Counted from the first letter of the stretch, positions 52,201 to 64,000 are shown. The stretch is 64,000 nt of DNA from Cucumis sativus (GCF_000004075.3 NC_026657.2:8308001-8372000); one strand, 5' to 3'. Numbers and translations are program-made. Notes: generated by a model not told the origin, from the sequence alone.

Positions 52201-53469
52201 AATTTTGGCACCATCAATTTCGAGTTTAAAACGCACAACAGCTATGTATTAACTCATCGATATAATTCTAAGTAAGTCGTGGAAAATGTCAAACTACAAA
52301 GTGATGTTTTACAAAATAGGAATGTGTGTATAATTTTGAATGGTTGATCAAATTGTAAAATATGTTAATATAAAGTTTTTAAAAGCAGCTTAAATTTTCA
52401 TCAATAGAACTAATTGGATGTGACATATAAAATGTTGATTTTATTTGGTGGATGAAGGTTTTGTTTTATTTTTAAATACCCTATAAGGTTAGATGTCAAA
52501 TTTTCAAAACGAAATCGGATTTCTTTTTAAATTAGTAACAAGCTTCAATGACAATTTAATAAAACAAGCTACCCAAAATGGCAACCAAATCTAAATATAA
52601 TAATCATAATAACTTGATTGCTCCAGCCTAAGAAATCAAAATATTAATATTGTACAAAAATAAATTAACCAATTTTTTGTGCGTGGACAAAGTGAGACGG
52701 ACTCGTGTAATGTTGGTTATGAGTACTTATCATCCACCTTAACGATTGATGGTTCGATTATAAATTATAACATCAATGAAGTAAACTAACTAGGTTAGGT
52801 TATTTTAAAAATATTCCACCATACATTTTTATTCGTTAAACTAAGTCACTTCAATTAAACGACACTTTTATTACGCTTTAGTTTTCAAAATTTGACTTGG
52901 TTTTTTACAACAATTTATTGAAGAAAAAGTGGATATTTATAGACTGAATTAAAAAAAATCAAATAGTTCTTAGATAATGTCCAAACTTCTAGTTCGTTGT
53001 TTAATAACTTTACGATACATTCAAAGTTTTAAAAAATGTACATTTAATTTAGTAGTTATAAATTCGAATTTTGTACTAACGAGAGCTTAATTCAATTGGT
53101 ATTAGTAGGTTGGTATATACTTAAAAGTATAAATGGAAATTAGGTGTAATTAGAAAGAAGAGTAAATTTGTAATTAAAAGAAACAGAGAGGGCAAAATGG
53201 GACACAAACTACAAAACCCATAATGAAAGAGAGTAAATTTATATATATATTTAACTAAAAGCGATAGGTAAGAATAGATTTTAAAAAAATGAGTTTGATA
53301 AAAATAGAAACCAAATAGGTTAGTTGCAATTATTAAATATTTAAAAAGAAAAAAGAAAAATGGTTGTCAAATTTAGAAAATTACAACCAATGTTAAGTTA
53401 TGGAACCAAACAAATACGGAGAAACATAAGTGGGAGTCTACGACCGGCGGAAACCACTATCCATCTTTA

Positions 53470-53508
53470 TCCTAATCTTAATCTTAATCCTAATCTTAAT
53501 CTTAATTA
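53470..53508 (+). repeat. Hexamer array, CTTAAT/CCTAAT
   Basis: Six to seven copies of a 6-bp unit (TAATCT/TAATCC) with an 18-bp higher-order pattern in which every third unit carries CC. Not the plant telomere repeat (CCCTAAA). Confidence 0.85.
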
Positions 53509-53819
53509 TTCAATTACATTTCTATACTTCCAATTGCTTTTGTAATAAACACTTCCATATATCATTTTAACTTCCTTTGATTTAATATTAAAAACAAGTA
53601 ATTTTAAAAAGTAAAAAAGAAGAAGAGTTTTTTCAAAAATATAAAAGAGTAAATTTATTGATTTTGTATGAAGTATCTAAAAAACATTTGATAAAATAAT
53701 ATTTAAAATAATTTAAAAGATTATGTTAAATAATTTTTATCGATGATATTTTTTAAAACAGTAAAATAAATAAAAATATTTGTAAGTTATAACAAAAATT
53801 TGGGTTGTGTTGAATAAAT

Positions 53820-53945
53820 TTCTAAGACTCACTATCAACGCTACTAAGAAGCATATCAGTAGCTATAGAATCTAAAATTTTTGCTATATATTATAAATAT
53901 TTGGTCAAATTTGTTATTTTTTATAATTTCTATTTCATCAAAATA
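53820..53945. repeat. AT-rich dispersed repeat, copy 2
   Basis: ACTATCAACGCTACTAAGAA and GCATATCAGTAGCTATAGAA with the flank TTTTTGCTATATATTATAAA. A diverged relative of the 46590-46790 copy. Confidence 0.4.
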
Positions 53946-54973
53946 ATTTTAATGACAATATTATTTTAGTTAAGTGAAGTATTTTTTTTTATTTCTATGT
54001 TTTTAATTGCCCAAATTTAATTACATAAGGTGTGAATATGTTTCTTAAAAAATCATGGTAAAAATTAAATGAATAACAAAAATAAAATAGACTAAAATTG
54101 AAAACTAGATATAGGAAATAGTCAAAATATGTAGATTGAAATTGAAGTACGTTTAGAGTATTCCATTTATGTCTATAATACTTTTAATTGTTTAATTTTC
54201 GTTATTTTATATTTTTCATAAATATTAAATTTTAGTTTCATAAATATTAAAAATTAAGATTTGAGTTTTCTTTTTTAATTTGGTCCTCAAAATTTAAAAT
54301 TTCATGTTTTAAGCTTAATTTTTAATTAAAATGTTCACTTATTAATTAATTTAAAGTAATTATGAAATAAAATTTTAAATTTAATCTCAAAATGGAATGA
54401 AATTCAGTTAATTATTTTAAATTTATTAATCTATGCTAAAACAAAACACAAAAATAAGTATTTAGTTAAAAAAATGTAAATTTTGAAGATGAAATTGAAA
54501 GACAATTCAAATATGAATAGCAAAATTGGAATATTTTAAAATTTATGATTTAAAGTGAAATGATAATGAAAATCGATTGATGGAATGGTTAGAAATTAGA
54601 ATTGTGAAAATGCTGAAAACGTATTTGAAACTATACCAATGCTAAAAATGTATTTTCCCCCGTTTTGTATATAATTAATTGTTTAAATGTCAGCTGTCCC
54701 GTCTTTCCAAAAAGTAAAAAGCATAAACCCTTTATATATTTGTACTAAAAGAAAGAAAAAAAGAAATAAATCTCTTTTATATATTAAATAATTACAATAT
54801 CCCAACCGGCGTCTCTGTCGTCCAAAATTTTGATTTATTCTTCAACGAAGTTTCTTCTTCTGCTTCCTCTGCTTCGTTCTCATCATCCAAAACCCTCCGA
54901 TTAAGAAACGACTCTCCGGCATCCGCCATTGAAACACCTTCACCCCTCTTAGATTTTGCTGTTTCATCAGTAA

Positions 54974-55900
54974 ATGAGGTGCAAGAAGCACCACTCCGAC
55001 TTCACCAGCACCGTCGGCGTCTGTGCTTCCTGTTTACGGGAGCGTCTTTTGTCTATCATCGCCGCTCAGGCACAGGCCGAGAAGAATCAATCTCAGCTCA
55101 CTTACGGCGGTATTCGCTCCGCGGATGATCCTCTTCCGCCACCGCTCCTCTTTATTCATTCCGTCTCTCCTCACGCTACGAAATCGGATGAAGATTTATG
55201 GAGTAATCTTGATCGCGAAGGTAATCGACGCTTTCTCCATCAGAGATTCTACAGTACTCCACAAATTGGACCTAATGGTAGAACGAACAACAGTGCGAAC
55301 ACTACGTTCGTCACTACAGGTTCTTTCGATCGGAAACAGAGAAGTAAGAAATTCTCGCTCTGGTCGAAGCTTTTTAGGTCTAGATCCGATAAATTCGAGA
55401 AGAATCACAAAAGCCCTTCTCGAGAATCGCATGGTCCAGGTTCGTCTTCTTCATCGCCATCGTGGTTCTCAACGATCTTCCACGGCCATCGGACTAAACG
55501 ACAATCAAGTCTTTCGCCAGTTGAGGAATCGATCTCCGTTGCCGAACGGAGGCATTGCCATGCGATTGAACGCGGAATGTCACCAGTAAGAGTATCTGAC
55601 TCAGATGAAGAATGTGAAGGTCCCGATCGTTCTCCTATTTCTCAAAAGTTTCAACTGTCTCCAATGGCGGCTCCTGGATCGGCGAAACGCGGGAGATTAG
55701 GACACAATCAGAACGTTTCGGGATTTGCATTTTGTTTGAGTCCACTTATGCGAGCAAGTCCGAACAGGAATTGGAACCAGAAAGCAATTCCGCCGGAAAC
55801 TGCCTTTTCCGGTAACATCAAGGTGCCGGCGAAGCCTCATCTCTGTGCGAACCGGTCGAGGAAGATAGCGGACTTTGGAAGAGTCAATCACAACCGTTAA
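54974..55900 (+). CDS. Uncharacterised plant protein with OCTOPUS/DUF740-like Cys-rich N-terminus
   Basis: Single open frame of 308 residues, no intron. The start MRCKKHHSDFTSTVGVCASC has Cys3, His6/His7, Cys17 and Cys20, a possible small metal site, followed by LRERLLSIIAAQAQA. This N-terminal block is shared by a plant-specific family and resembles the start of OCTOPUS-type (DUF740) membrane-associated proteins, though this protein is much shorter. The rest is Ser/Arg-rich and low complexity (RKQRSKKFSLWSKLFRSRSD; SSSSSPSW), with an acidic SDSDEECEG stretch and a C-terminal FAFCLSPLMRASPNRNW block. There is no signal peptide or membrane segment. A basic, phosphorylatable scaffold is plausible but unproven. 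High GC compared with the flanks supports real coding. A TATA-like TTTATATATT lies at 54731-54740. Confidence 0.8.
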   Translation: MRCKKHHSDFTSTVGVCASCLRERLLSIIAAQAQAEKNQSQLTYGGIRSADDPLPPPLLFIHSVSPHATKSDEDLWSNLDREGNRRFLHQRFYSTPQIGPNGRTNNSANTTFVTTGSFDRKQRSKKFSLWSKLFRSRSDKFEKNHKSPSRESHGPGSSSSSPSWFSTIFHGHRTKRQSSLSPVEESISVAERRHCHAIERGMSPVRVSDSDEECEGPDRSPISQKFQLSPMAAPGSAKRGRLGHNQNVSGFAFCLSPLMRASPNRNWNQKAIPPETAFSGNIKVPAKPHLCANRSRKIADFGRVNHNR

Positions 55901-56819
55901 TATTGATTACCGTTGACGTTTGACCACGATATTGATCGTTGATGGTGATACATTTTCTCCAAAAGTACGATTCTACCCCTCCTAAGATTTGTAATTCCCC
56001 CCCCCCCCCCACTCAGTAAGAAAAAAAGAAAAAGAAAAAAGTCACACGGTCTCATGTGCATTAATTTACTATCAATACATAAAATAATAACAACAACATT
56101 AACATAAACCACTATCTTAGACTTTAGGATTTTTGGAATTTCATTTCTTCCTTCTTTTTGTTTCATAATTAAATTGCAAATAGGTTTTTAAATACAATAA
56201 AAATTTGCAAAACTGGTCTTCTTAATTTGAATATGCAGATCTATACCAATTTTGATTGGTAAAAATGGTAAATTTGAAATGTCATTTATTTGTTTTTTGA
56301 TTAAAAAAAATGTCATAAATGTGCTATTGCCTGATTTATGATATAGTTTTTAGTCCATTACTTATTTGACTTCGCCTCAATTTAATGATTTTCCAATGTT
56401 TACTATAATCACTTCCTTGATTAATGGTTTTCTTTTGTTTGTTCTTTAATTATTAGATGACTTTTAAGGTATGAAGTAATTTGCCTCACAAATATTCAAA
56501 AGGATACATGTCTAAATTTGCTATATATTTTATAAATTATTTTAATATTTTGCTATTTTTTAAAATTTCTCCTAAAAATGCATCAAATTTATTTTATCTT
56601 ATAAATTCAAATAGACATCCCTTTTATATGGTATTTTAGAAAAACAAATATATTAATAACTATTTACCCTTCATAAAAAAACCATTGCATTTGATTTTTC
56701 TATAAACGGTAAATATTTCAATTCTCCTGTTTTTAACAAATTTTTTTCACAATATGAGTAAAAAATTAAACTCTTATTTTAAAAAAAAAAAAAAGTAGTA
56801 TTACATTTATTTACATGTT

Positions 56820-56990
56820 TTTAAATATAGTAAAATAAACTAAAATATTTATAAAATTATAGATTCTATTCATGATAGACATATAAACTTTTATTTTTGT
56901 CTACCAATGTCACTAATAAAAACATATCAATGTTAACATGAAATTTTGATATATTTTATCATCTTTTGACAATTTCATCCTCTCGTAAAG
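56820..56990. repeat. AT-rich dispersed repeat, copy 3
   Basis: GATTCTATTCATGATAGACA then TTTTTGTCTACCAATGTCAC and ACATATCAATGTTAACATG, ending TTTGATATATTTTATCATC. Same family as the copies at 46590, 53820 and 58870. Confidence 0.45.
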
Positions 56991-58269
56991 GTTAATAGGG
57001 CTACATTGATTACGAAAAATTGTGCATATTTCTTGTTGTATATATTTTTATTTATACACAAAAAAAAAAAAAGTAACGAAAAGTGTAGATAAAATTTTAC
57101 AAAACCGACCTATTGTCATTATTAGTGGATGGAGATAGTTCAACTAAATCATGATCTATAAATGGCTTAGTTGGAATCTTCCAACTCCAATTAATACTTC
57201 ACTTTATGTAAATTGTTCTTTTTATGTGTATGTTTTTTTAAAGTCAATTACTTGATTAGACTATTAATGTTATGACTAAATCAACTAACTTATAAAATAA
57301 AATAAAAATTAAAGTATTTATGTTAAGATAAATATTTAGATAAATATTTAGACTTCTATATTGCGTGCAAATGCATGAGTAAGATAAAATGATTTAGACT
57401 CGAATATATTATTGCGTATGAACTTATTAAACCAAAATTATATACTATAGAGAAATGATCATATTTAAAATGATTTTATAAAACATTGTGTTATTTATTT
57501 GTGGACTAAAAATCACGTGTTTTTTAACTTCTGACTTATATATGTTGAAAAAGTTTTTTGTTATGGTCTCAAATTTTAGGAACAATACTGTATGTTGCTA
57601 AAACTTGTTATTTAGTAATGTGTTTATGTTAATAAAGCAACGTATTTAGTGATGAGTGTTTAGTACGTCACTGGACATTTTGACTACTCGGCTACTACAA
57701 TAATTCTAATGACATGAGACTTGGTGTTGCTAATACTCTTCGGAGTGTATTTTTATAGTTACTACTATGTTTTTTCTTTTACCAAATACTAAATTTCTTA
57801 TAGTGATATAGTCAATTATGGCCATATACATATTTTTTTGTCAGTACTTTGAATAATTAATTTTACTCTTATTGTAGACTCTATATCAAGCCTTAAAAGT
57901 ATATCCTTGTCCAAAAATTAAAATAATAAAAAAAATAAAAACACAGTAATTATGAACGACGAGCAATCATAATAATAACGTTTAAATTCTAATTTTTCAC
58001 CACAAATATATATTATCCCACTTATAGGGTTGGAAACATCAAACCTAGACTTATAATTTAAGGAATTATTATTTGATAAATTCTTATGAACAACAACAAA
58101 AATATTTTTTCCAATGAAATTAACAAACAAATTTGCACTTCAAACAAAAATCAATTGTTTTATTTTTTCTTTCTATTTTTTAAAAAACTCCAATATTCAA
58201 ACTATTTATAGAAAATAGGGAAAAAAAAAAAGAACTTTAACGAATTATTATTAACGTTTTGGTCAATAT

Positions 58270-58560
58270 CTAATAATAAAATGGAGGGTCCCACAGAGAG
58301 GAAGTGGCGTACGGTAATAACGATGGATGGGCAGACACGTGGCAAGATGAGTGTGGAGGGCAAGTGGTAGTGGGAAGGCTTGCTTATGAGGATTTAATGC
58401 GGTGTGACTCGCTCACACAGAAACCTAATATGTTGACTCTATTTTCCTTTTGATTAAAAGTCATCAACGTCATTACTTGGCTTGCGGGGCCCCTAGATCC
58501 TAGGGACTTCACTCCATCCATCTCCATTATCGACGGTCACGAACCGCTGACTCCTTTTTC
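58270..58560. promoter_or_regulatory. GC-rich G-box island in a gene desert
   Basis: Block of near-balanced composition with GACACGTGGCA (G-box/ABRE, CACGTG at 58336-58341), TGCGGTGTGACTCGCTCACA, GCGGGGCCCC and a short perfect inverted repeat CCCTAG-ATC-CTAGGG. No TATA box or long open frame was found on either side. Confidence 0.35.
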
Positions 58561-58869
58561 ATTTTTTATTTACATTCATTATCTATTTACTCAAATTACT
58601 TTGTTTTTTAAAAAATAAAACAAATTATTACAGAAGTTTGATTTTGGTTCTTAAGATAAATTTTAAATGTGTTTAATTAAATGGCTTTATTATTTGTTTT
58701 TTTGTCTTTGAATTTTTATACACAAAAAATTACAAATTTAATTTTTTTCAACAACTCACTAAATTATTTGGATAAACAAGTCACTCAATTTTGTGTTTTG
58801 TAGTAAGTAAATACATTATAATCTTTTTTTTCTTAATTAATATTTTAATAAAAATTATTGCAAATGAAA

Positions 58870-59050
58870 AAAATGGTCGAAGATATTTATAAAAATAAAA
58901 TTCAAAATCTATGACTTAAATGTTTCTATTAGTGACATTGATATGTGTTTATTAACGTTTATCAATAATGTTGACAAACACTAATAAAAGTCTATTGGTA
59001 TCCATTATCGACGAAATATAAAATTTTACAATATTTTGATTGAAATTTGT
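58870..59050. repeat. AT-rich dispersed repeat, copy 4
   Basis: TTCTATTAGTGACATTGATA, then AACGTTTATCAATAATGTTG and AAAGTCTATTGGTATCCATT, between TATTTATAAAAATAAAATTC and TACAATATTTTGATTG. Same family as the other copies. Confidence 0.45.
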
Positions 59051-59093
59051 AATTTTTTTAAATGTCTTTTATTTAAGTATAACTTGGGGCGAT

Positions 59094-59156
59094 GAGATTT
59101 GAATCGATACCTCTTGTCCTAAAAAACATACAAATACGAGTCAAGCTAAGCTCGTG
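59094..59156 (-). repeat. tRNA-derived SINE head
   Basis: On the minus strand, ACGAGCTTAGCTTGACTCGT (A-box-like) and GGTATCGATTCAAATCTC (B-box-like) lie about 30 bp apart, as in a tRNA-type pol III promoter. Confidence 0.4.
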
Positions 59157-61299
59157 TTGGCGAAATCTGTAAAATTAATGCAACATTTTTTTAATTTAAT
59201 GTTTAGATTTTTAAAATTATGTTTTTGATTTTAACAAACAGAAAAAAAAAAAATTGCGAAAGCCCAAACCTCACTTTTGAAATAAGTAGATGATGCCTCA
59301 ATGTAGTACACATACAATTTTGATTGTTGATTTTTTGGCAGTGAAATTTATTTATATGTTTTTACATTGTTGTGTGAAATTTAAACATATTTAAAGCGGT
59401 TGTTGAATTGTATGATCCTTTTTAGGTATTATCATTTATGTTGTTCAATGCGTACCAAGGACCATGCTATGTTATCAAATCTGTTGTGTTAGATACTACA
59501 GTTAATAGAATGATCGAGTAGCTTAGTCCTCACATATTTTTTAAGAGCATAGGACGAAAAATCAAATCATCTATATGTGTAATCAATAGGTATGCCGAAT
59601 CATGTATGGATTGACAATTAAGTTTTTTTTCATGTAATCCATATACCATAATGCTTAATTTACAAATATAAGTGGTAATTTCGTATGATTCAGTCTATGT
59701 TGTTAGAATAATTATGAATATTTTGAAAAATGACTTGTAAGTTATAAGAAATTACAAGAATGATTAATAAAAACTCAACTCAACTAACACAAGTGTATAG
59801 AAAGATTAAAAAAAAAAAAAGTTATTGATTCAAATTTGTCACCTAATTTATGCTAAGAAAATGTAATTAAAAGAATGATATTGAGATGTGATAGTGATAA
59901 TGACAAAAGTCATATGGTTTTTGGATATTTTATGGACATTTATTGGTTTTGGAAATTATTAGCATTAGGAAAAGTTAGCATTACCTTTGGGACAGGGGAA
60001 GAACTACTTTGACTTGGTCCGTACCTACGCGTCTATTTACTCAAATTTTAAAAACATCGTATTTCTATGTAGCCAGGGATCTATAAATTTTATATAGGAG
60101 ATGTTGGATACTATATAACAAAAATATTAAAAATGTAAAATAAAATATTTTAAACGTTTCACTCGTGCTTCGATAACATTCACTGCATTTGTATCCATAA
60201 AAAAAGACTGACAATTTCCAAGTAATTTTTTGTAATGTAAATATGTGAATTTAAAAATTAAATTAAAAAACAATATATTTTCTTGTTGAAAGAGAGAGGA
60301 ATTTTGAATAATCGATTTTGATGTTTTTTCTTTTATAAATATTTGTTAGATAACAAACGATACATACGAAAAAAAAATGGTTTTATCTTATTTAGTTTTT
60401 TTTTTTCTCTATTTTTCAAAAACATTGTGATTTTGTGAGAGGTATAACCACTACACCATATCTACAATTTAATAAAAAATATAACATTATTTAACTTATA
60501 CTGTAGTCTAATGCTTCAAAATCAATATTAAAAAACAAAACTCGAGAATGTGAGAGAGGTTGTCCTGAACCCCTTAATAAATATGCTTATGTTTATAGGA
60601 ACGATTAAGAGAACACGACCTATAACGATAATAATAATCACAACTTGTCATAATAAATACTTTTTAAAATTTTCATACTAGCTGCCATAGACCTAATTTA
60701 AAAATTTTAGTTAGACTACAATTTTTACTATTTTATATTATTCTTATCGTCTCTATTTTCTTTATATCAAACTAAAACAATTTATTTGATGAATACGTAT
60801 TATTGTAATTCAAACCAAAATAGTATATATTATAAACACAAACAATTAATCCACACAATTTCGATCAAATTTGTGTAAAGTGAGATTTTTTCGATTTAAA
60901 TTAGTAAGTGTATTTAATTTGAATATTCATTGGAGGACTATTTTATTTTTACTATTCTATTTTAAAATTAAATTATCTTTTATAAACCTTTGTACAGAAT
61001 ATCATTTTAAAAAATGTTATCTAATCGAATCAATAAATAATAAAAAATATATATAAAAAAAAAGAAGAAAAAAGAAAATAAAACTATTCACAAATGTGAC
61101 CAAATATATAAAACATTTTATTTTATCTTTTAAAAATAGTTTCAATATTTAGTTATACATACAAAAATTCATCTACAATCTTTTTTTTTTTTTAAAATAA
61201 TGAAACTTGACAAAAGTTGTAGGCTAAATTATGCCAATTACAAAATGCCCCTACATTTCATGGCTTGACAAATTTGGAATGAAAATCGTCAAAGTTCTA

Positions 61300-61411
61300 T
61301 GGGCCGTAGATGAGAGTGGGCTCAAGGACTGCGTTTGGGCTTCAGTTTTAAATCTGGCCCAAAAGTTTGTCATCAATTTGGTAACATTTACTGTGCAATT
61401 TAAGACACGTG
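61300..61411 (+). promoter_or_regulatory. mtACP promoter: four site II elements plus a G-box
   Basis: TGGGCC (61300-61305), TGGGCT (61317-61322), TGGGCT (61336-61341) and the reverse GGCCCA (61356-61361) lie within 62 bp, followed by CACGTG (61406-61411), 114-225 bp upstream of the start codon. Site II elements (TGGGCC/T, bound by TCP factors) are known to be frequent in promoters of nuclear genes for mitochondrial and ribosomal proteins, which fits the downstream gene. Confidence 0.65.
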
Positions 61412-61524
61412 CTTTGCGCGTGCCATTTACATTCGTTTGAACCCTTCACTGCATAATTTAACCAATGAGTTCATAGTTAAGAGTAATTGAGTAGTCACCG
61501 CCAGAAGAGAATATTTCGAAAAAA

Positions 61525-63195
61525 ATGGCGCTGAGGGCAGCCGTTCTTCGCCATCTTCGAGTTCCAGTCCAATTCTCTGCCCTAGCTCGCCGGGAATGCC
61601 ACGCGACGCAGTGTTCCGTAGAATTTCTCCGGTTATTTTCATCCCACGACGATCGCTCTACAAAGGAGGAGGTCACTGAGAGAGTTCTCTCGGTTATCAA
61701 GCGCCACCAGAAAGTCGACCCCTCCAAGGTGATTCGATCTAATACTTTCATTTTCAATTTTTTTTTCAGCTGATTGAGTTAGTTTTTCAAGACGGTTGAA
61801 ACAAATTTTGCCGATTTAGGAAATGAGGGAAGAATAGGTAGGAAGTGTAGAAAATCCTAATATGTCGATTCAATGATTTCTGTTTTCTGATATTCGATCG
61901 GGTTATAGGGGTTTGAATATATTTTAGGTGAATTCCAATTCGTTTTCTTGGTTGTGCTTCATCTATGCGAATTGGTAATTGGGATCCTGTTTGATTTCGT
62001 CTTTACTGACTGGTGGTAATTTGAAAGAGAAAACATGGCCCCCCTCAAACCTTAAACCACGACAATTTATTCCATGCTAAAGTGTTAATCTAGAAAGTGG
62101 ATTTTAATAATTTCTTCTGAAATGTCCTTTCCCTGCATTTGATTCGGTATCTTTTGGAATTTTTACTTATTTCGAGTGTTGGTCGACTGCTGTACTGCAT
62201 TCAATATCTTTCCGCTTACGTGTGTTTCTTAGCTAGAATCACTAGCGCTTGACAATCGACACCTACGGTTTAGGATTTGTGAAAGGCTTTTTGTCTTATA
62301 CATTTTAGATTAAATCGATTAATCGAAGATGGATAACGGAACATAATTTGACGAAGCATCTTAGCTAGTGTATTCCAAGTAAGATCACGCAAACATGATA
62401 GCGTGGGTTTGCATTTTAAAAAAAGAAAAAAAAAAAAGTTTAACATTGCAATGCTCTTCTCCTTCACTTTATTGCTCATAAGCAGAAAGTGTCTTTCCCT
62501 TATCTTGTTATTCACTCGCTTTATTTTTTGACTCATCCAACAGATTATCTTCTCTTCTTTATGACTAATCTTATTTATTGCATTATCATACTCAAATATG
62601 CGCATTTTTGTTAGCTAACTTGTCCCTGACGTTACTTTGCAACTTGCGCATAAACTCCATAGAACTATAACTCTTGCTTCCTGCACTATTAAGAAGTCTG
62701 GTTTCTGGTCTTTTGATCATTGGATTGAGATTAACCTCCTTATGACTTGACTTCATCCTGCTGTATTCTCAACATATTCGGGCTATGCTATGCTACAGTA
62801 GATAATGCACACAACTTTGAAACATTCCTAAGAAATTGGCTATGCTATAGTTAATCAAACATACATTTTGAAACAACCCGAATGGTTAGGGATGACCAGG
62901 GAGTTTCTATTGTTATTTTATGGTCACTTTCAAGAAGCATCTCTTTCCTACTAAACTTCAAATTATAGCTTGGCTGAAATGTGCTGCGGTTATCGAGTTT
63001 CGTGTTATTTATTTGCAGGTGAGCCCTAATGTTCATTTCCAGAAAGATTTGGGTTTAGACAGCTTGGACACTGTGGAGATTGTAATGGCCTTGGAAGAGG
63101 AGTTCAAGCTAGAGATACCGGACAATGAGGCTGATAAAATAGCTTCCTGTGATCTTGCAATTGAGTACGTATACAACCATCCAATGGCTAGTTGA
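61525..63195 (+). CDS. mtACP: Mitochondrial acyl carrier protein
   Basis: Two exons, 61525-61728 and 63019-63195; 381 nt, 126 residues. The leader [20 protein letters not shown] is rich in Ala/Arg and lacks acidic residues, as expected for mitochondrial import. The ACP domain begins near residue 45 ([20 protein letters not shown]). The phosphopantetheine site is [18 protein letters not shown] with Ser83, and the end [20 protein letters not shown] is the standard helix III/IV. mtACP carries acyl chains for mitochondrial fatty acid and lipoate synthesis and is also a subunit of complex I. Exon 1 ends TCCAAG|GTGATT and exon 2 starts after TTTGCAG, phase 0; the intron is 1290 bp. Promoter carries clustered site II motifs. 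Confidence 0.94.
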
Positions 63196-64000
63196 CAAAG
63201 TACTAACATCTTTCTCTTTATTTATTCTTTTCCGTGTTTTTGGAGTATGTTATTCAGTGAGAGAATTTTCATCTCAACATTGTTGTTTTGACCGTTCTTG
63301 GGTGTTTGTTGAGAGTCACAATCCTTTACACTGTGATGGAAAATAATTGTAACTGCTTGAAACATAGTACATTCTGTCTCGACAAATTTTCATGGCCTAG
63401 AACGGTCATAACTTCAATCTATTGCTATTCATATGGTAGAAAGGGTTTTGCATCCTAACATCTATGAGATCTTTTCATCCTGCACATATTATTTTCCTTG
63501 TGACTGAGATGGGCTTAGATTACAGCTCTGAATCTCAAGGATGTTCAAATTGATTGCTTTGAAAGTTCATCTTCTCCTACACACCCCTTATATATATATT
63601 ACCTTGTGCTGTCGATACTGCATAAGAAGACATTGTTTGCCTTCATCTTCTCTACTGCACTATTTTAATGTAAATGTGTTCATTTTACCTTATGCCGTTG
63701 ATGCACCGTTTTAAATATAAACACTTCGAAATTTCTTTTTCTTTTTTCTTTTTCAATAATAAAAAAGAACCTATCGTTTAGTTATGAAAACTTGATGAGT
63801 TTTTAAAAGCTTGGGTATGGATTTTTTGTTTGCTAAAACGAAAAAGCTCAACATTGTTAATAAAATTGGTGTGTAGAACTTGAAAGGTATAAGTAGCCAT
63901 TTATAATTCATTTTGAAGTTTTGTGGATTGCTTTAAATTGTTGTTACATATGATATTGTTAGAATTTACAATTATCATTTATATAAAAAGGTCAATACTA
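63196..64000. other. 3' flank of mtACP
   Basis: Probable mtACP 3'UTR (to about 63400-63750) followed by AT-rich DNA. No further gene is visible before the window ends. Confidence 0.6.

Larger units (their letters stand above)
45463..54973. other. 9.5-kb gene-poor AT-rich region
   Basis: No gene-like coding sequence on either strand; the longest open frames (60-85 codons) have biased AT-rich composition and no recognisable domain. It holds the NAD-ME promoter at its left end, scattered copies of a TATCA/TGATAGAC repeat, one SINE-like head (47125), a GC-rich promoter-like island (48965-49215) and a CTTAAT hexamer array (53470). Confidence 0.7.
55901..61524. other. 5.6-kb gene-poor AT-rich region
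   Basis: No gene-like frame. It contains a C14 run (55997-56010) in the probable 3'UTR of the preceding gene, two further copies of the TATCA repeat, a GC-rich G-box island (58270-58560), a SINE-like head (59094-59156) and, at its right end, the mtACP promoter. Confidence 0.7.

Noticed and set aside
53470..53508. Interstitial telomere repeat
   Set aside because: The unit is CTTAAT/CCTAAT and not CCCTAAA, so it is a simple hexamer array.
55023..55589. 188-codon plus-strand frame overlapping the OCTOPUS-like gene
   Set aside because: Out-of-frame shadow; the 308-residue frame has the conserved N- and C-terminal blocks.

Overview
This is nuclear DNA of a flowering plant. Genes are split by many short AT-rich GT-AG introns, the intergenic DNA is very AT-rich, and every recognisable protein is of eudicot type. 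Several diverged copies of an AT-rich repeat built on TATCA...TGATAGAC words remind me of cucurbit (Cucumis-like) DNA, but that is recollection and not a database result. I found no viral, bacterial or CRISPR-type system. The window is ordinary euchromatin, with interest in local structure: a minisatellite made from an exon-intron junction, a GC-AG intron, old transposon scraps, and GC-rich promoter-like islands in gene deserts.

Layout. 1-11229 (+): two tandem CER1-like alkane-biosynthesis genes, the first only as its 3' end. 12642-14413 (+): an organellar-type uL18 ribosomal protein. 15756-17932 (-): UMP-CMP kinase with a probable 5'UTR intron. 20027-20899 (+): PIG-P subunit of the GPI-GlcNAc transferase. 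21178-26036 (-): a NOG1/PDE318-like, probably plastid GTPase. 27337-31624 (-): a dynamin-related protein of the DRP1E class. 32882-45462 (-): mitochondrial NAD-malic enzyme in 19 exons, whose introns hold several old mobile-element fragments. 45463-54973: a 9.5 kb gene-poor stretch with one orphan promoter-like island. 54974-55900 (+): an intronless protein with an OCTOPUS/DUF740-like Cys-rich start. 55901-61524: a second gene-poor stretch with another GC-rich G-box island. 61525-63195 (+): mitochondrial acyl carrier protein behind a cluster of site II promoter elements.

The genes are not an operon and mostly do unrelated housekeeping work: cuticle wax, organelle translation, pyrimidine nucleotides, GPI anchors, plastid GTPase, membrane fission and mitochondrial carbon metabolism. 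The only clear local relationship is the CER1-like tandem duplication. Exon models were built by reading across splice junctions; for the complete multi-exon genes the summed exon lengths give an uninterrupted reading frame. Least certain are the first intron of the PDE318-like gene, the last exon of UMP-CMP kinase and the transit-peptide starts.
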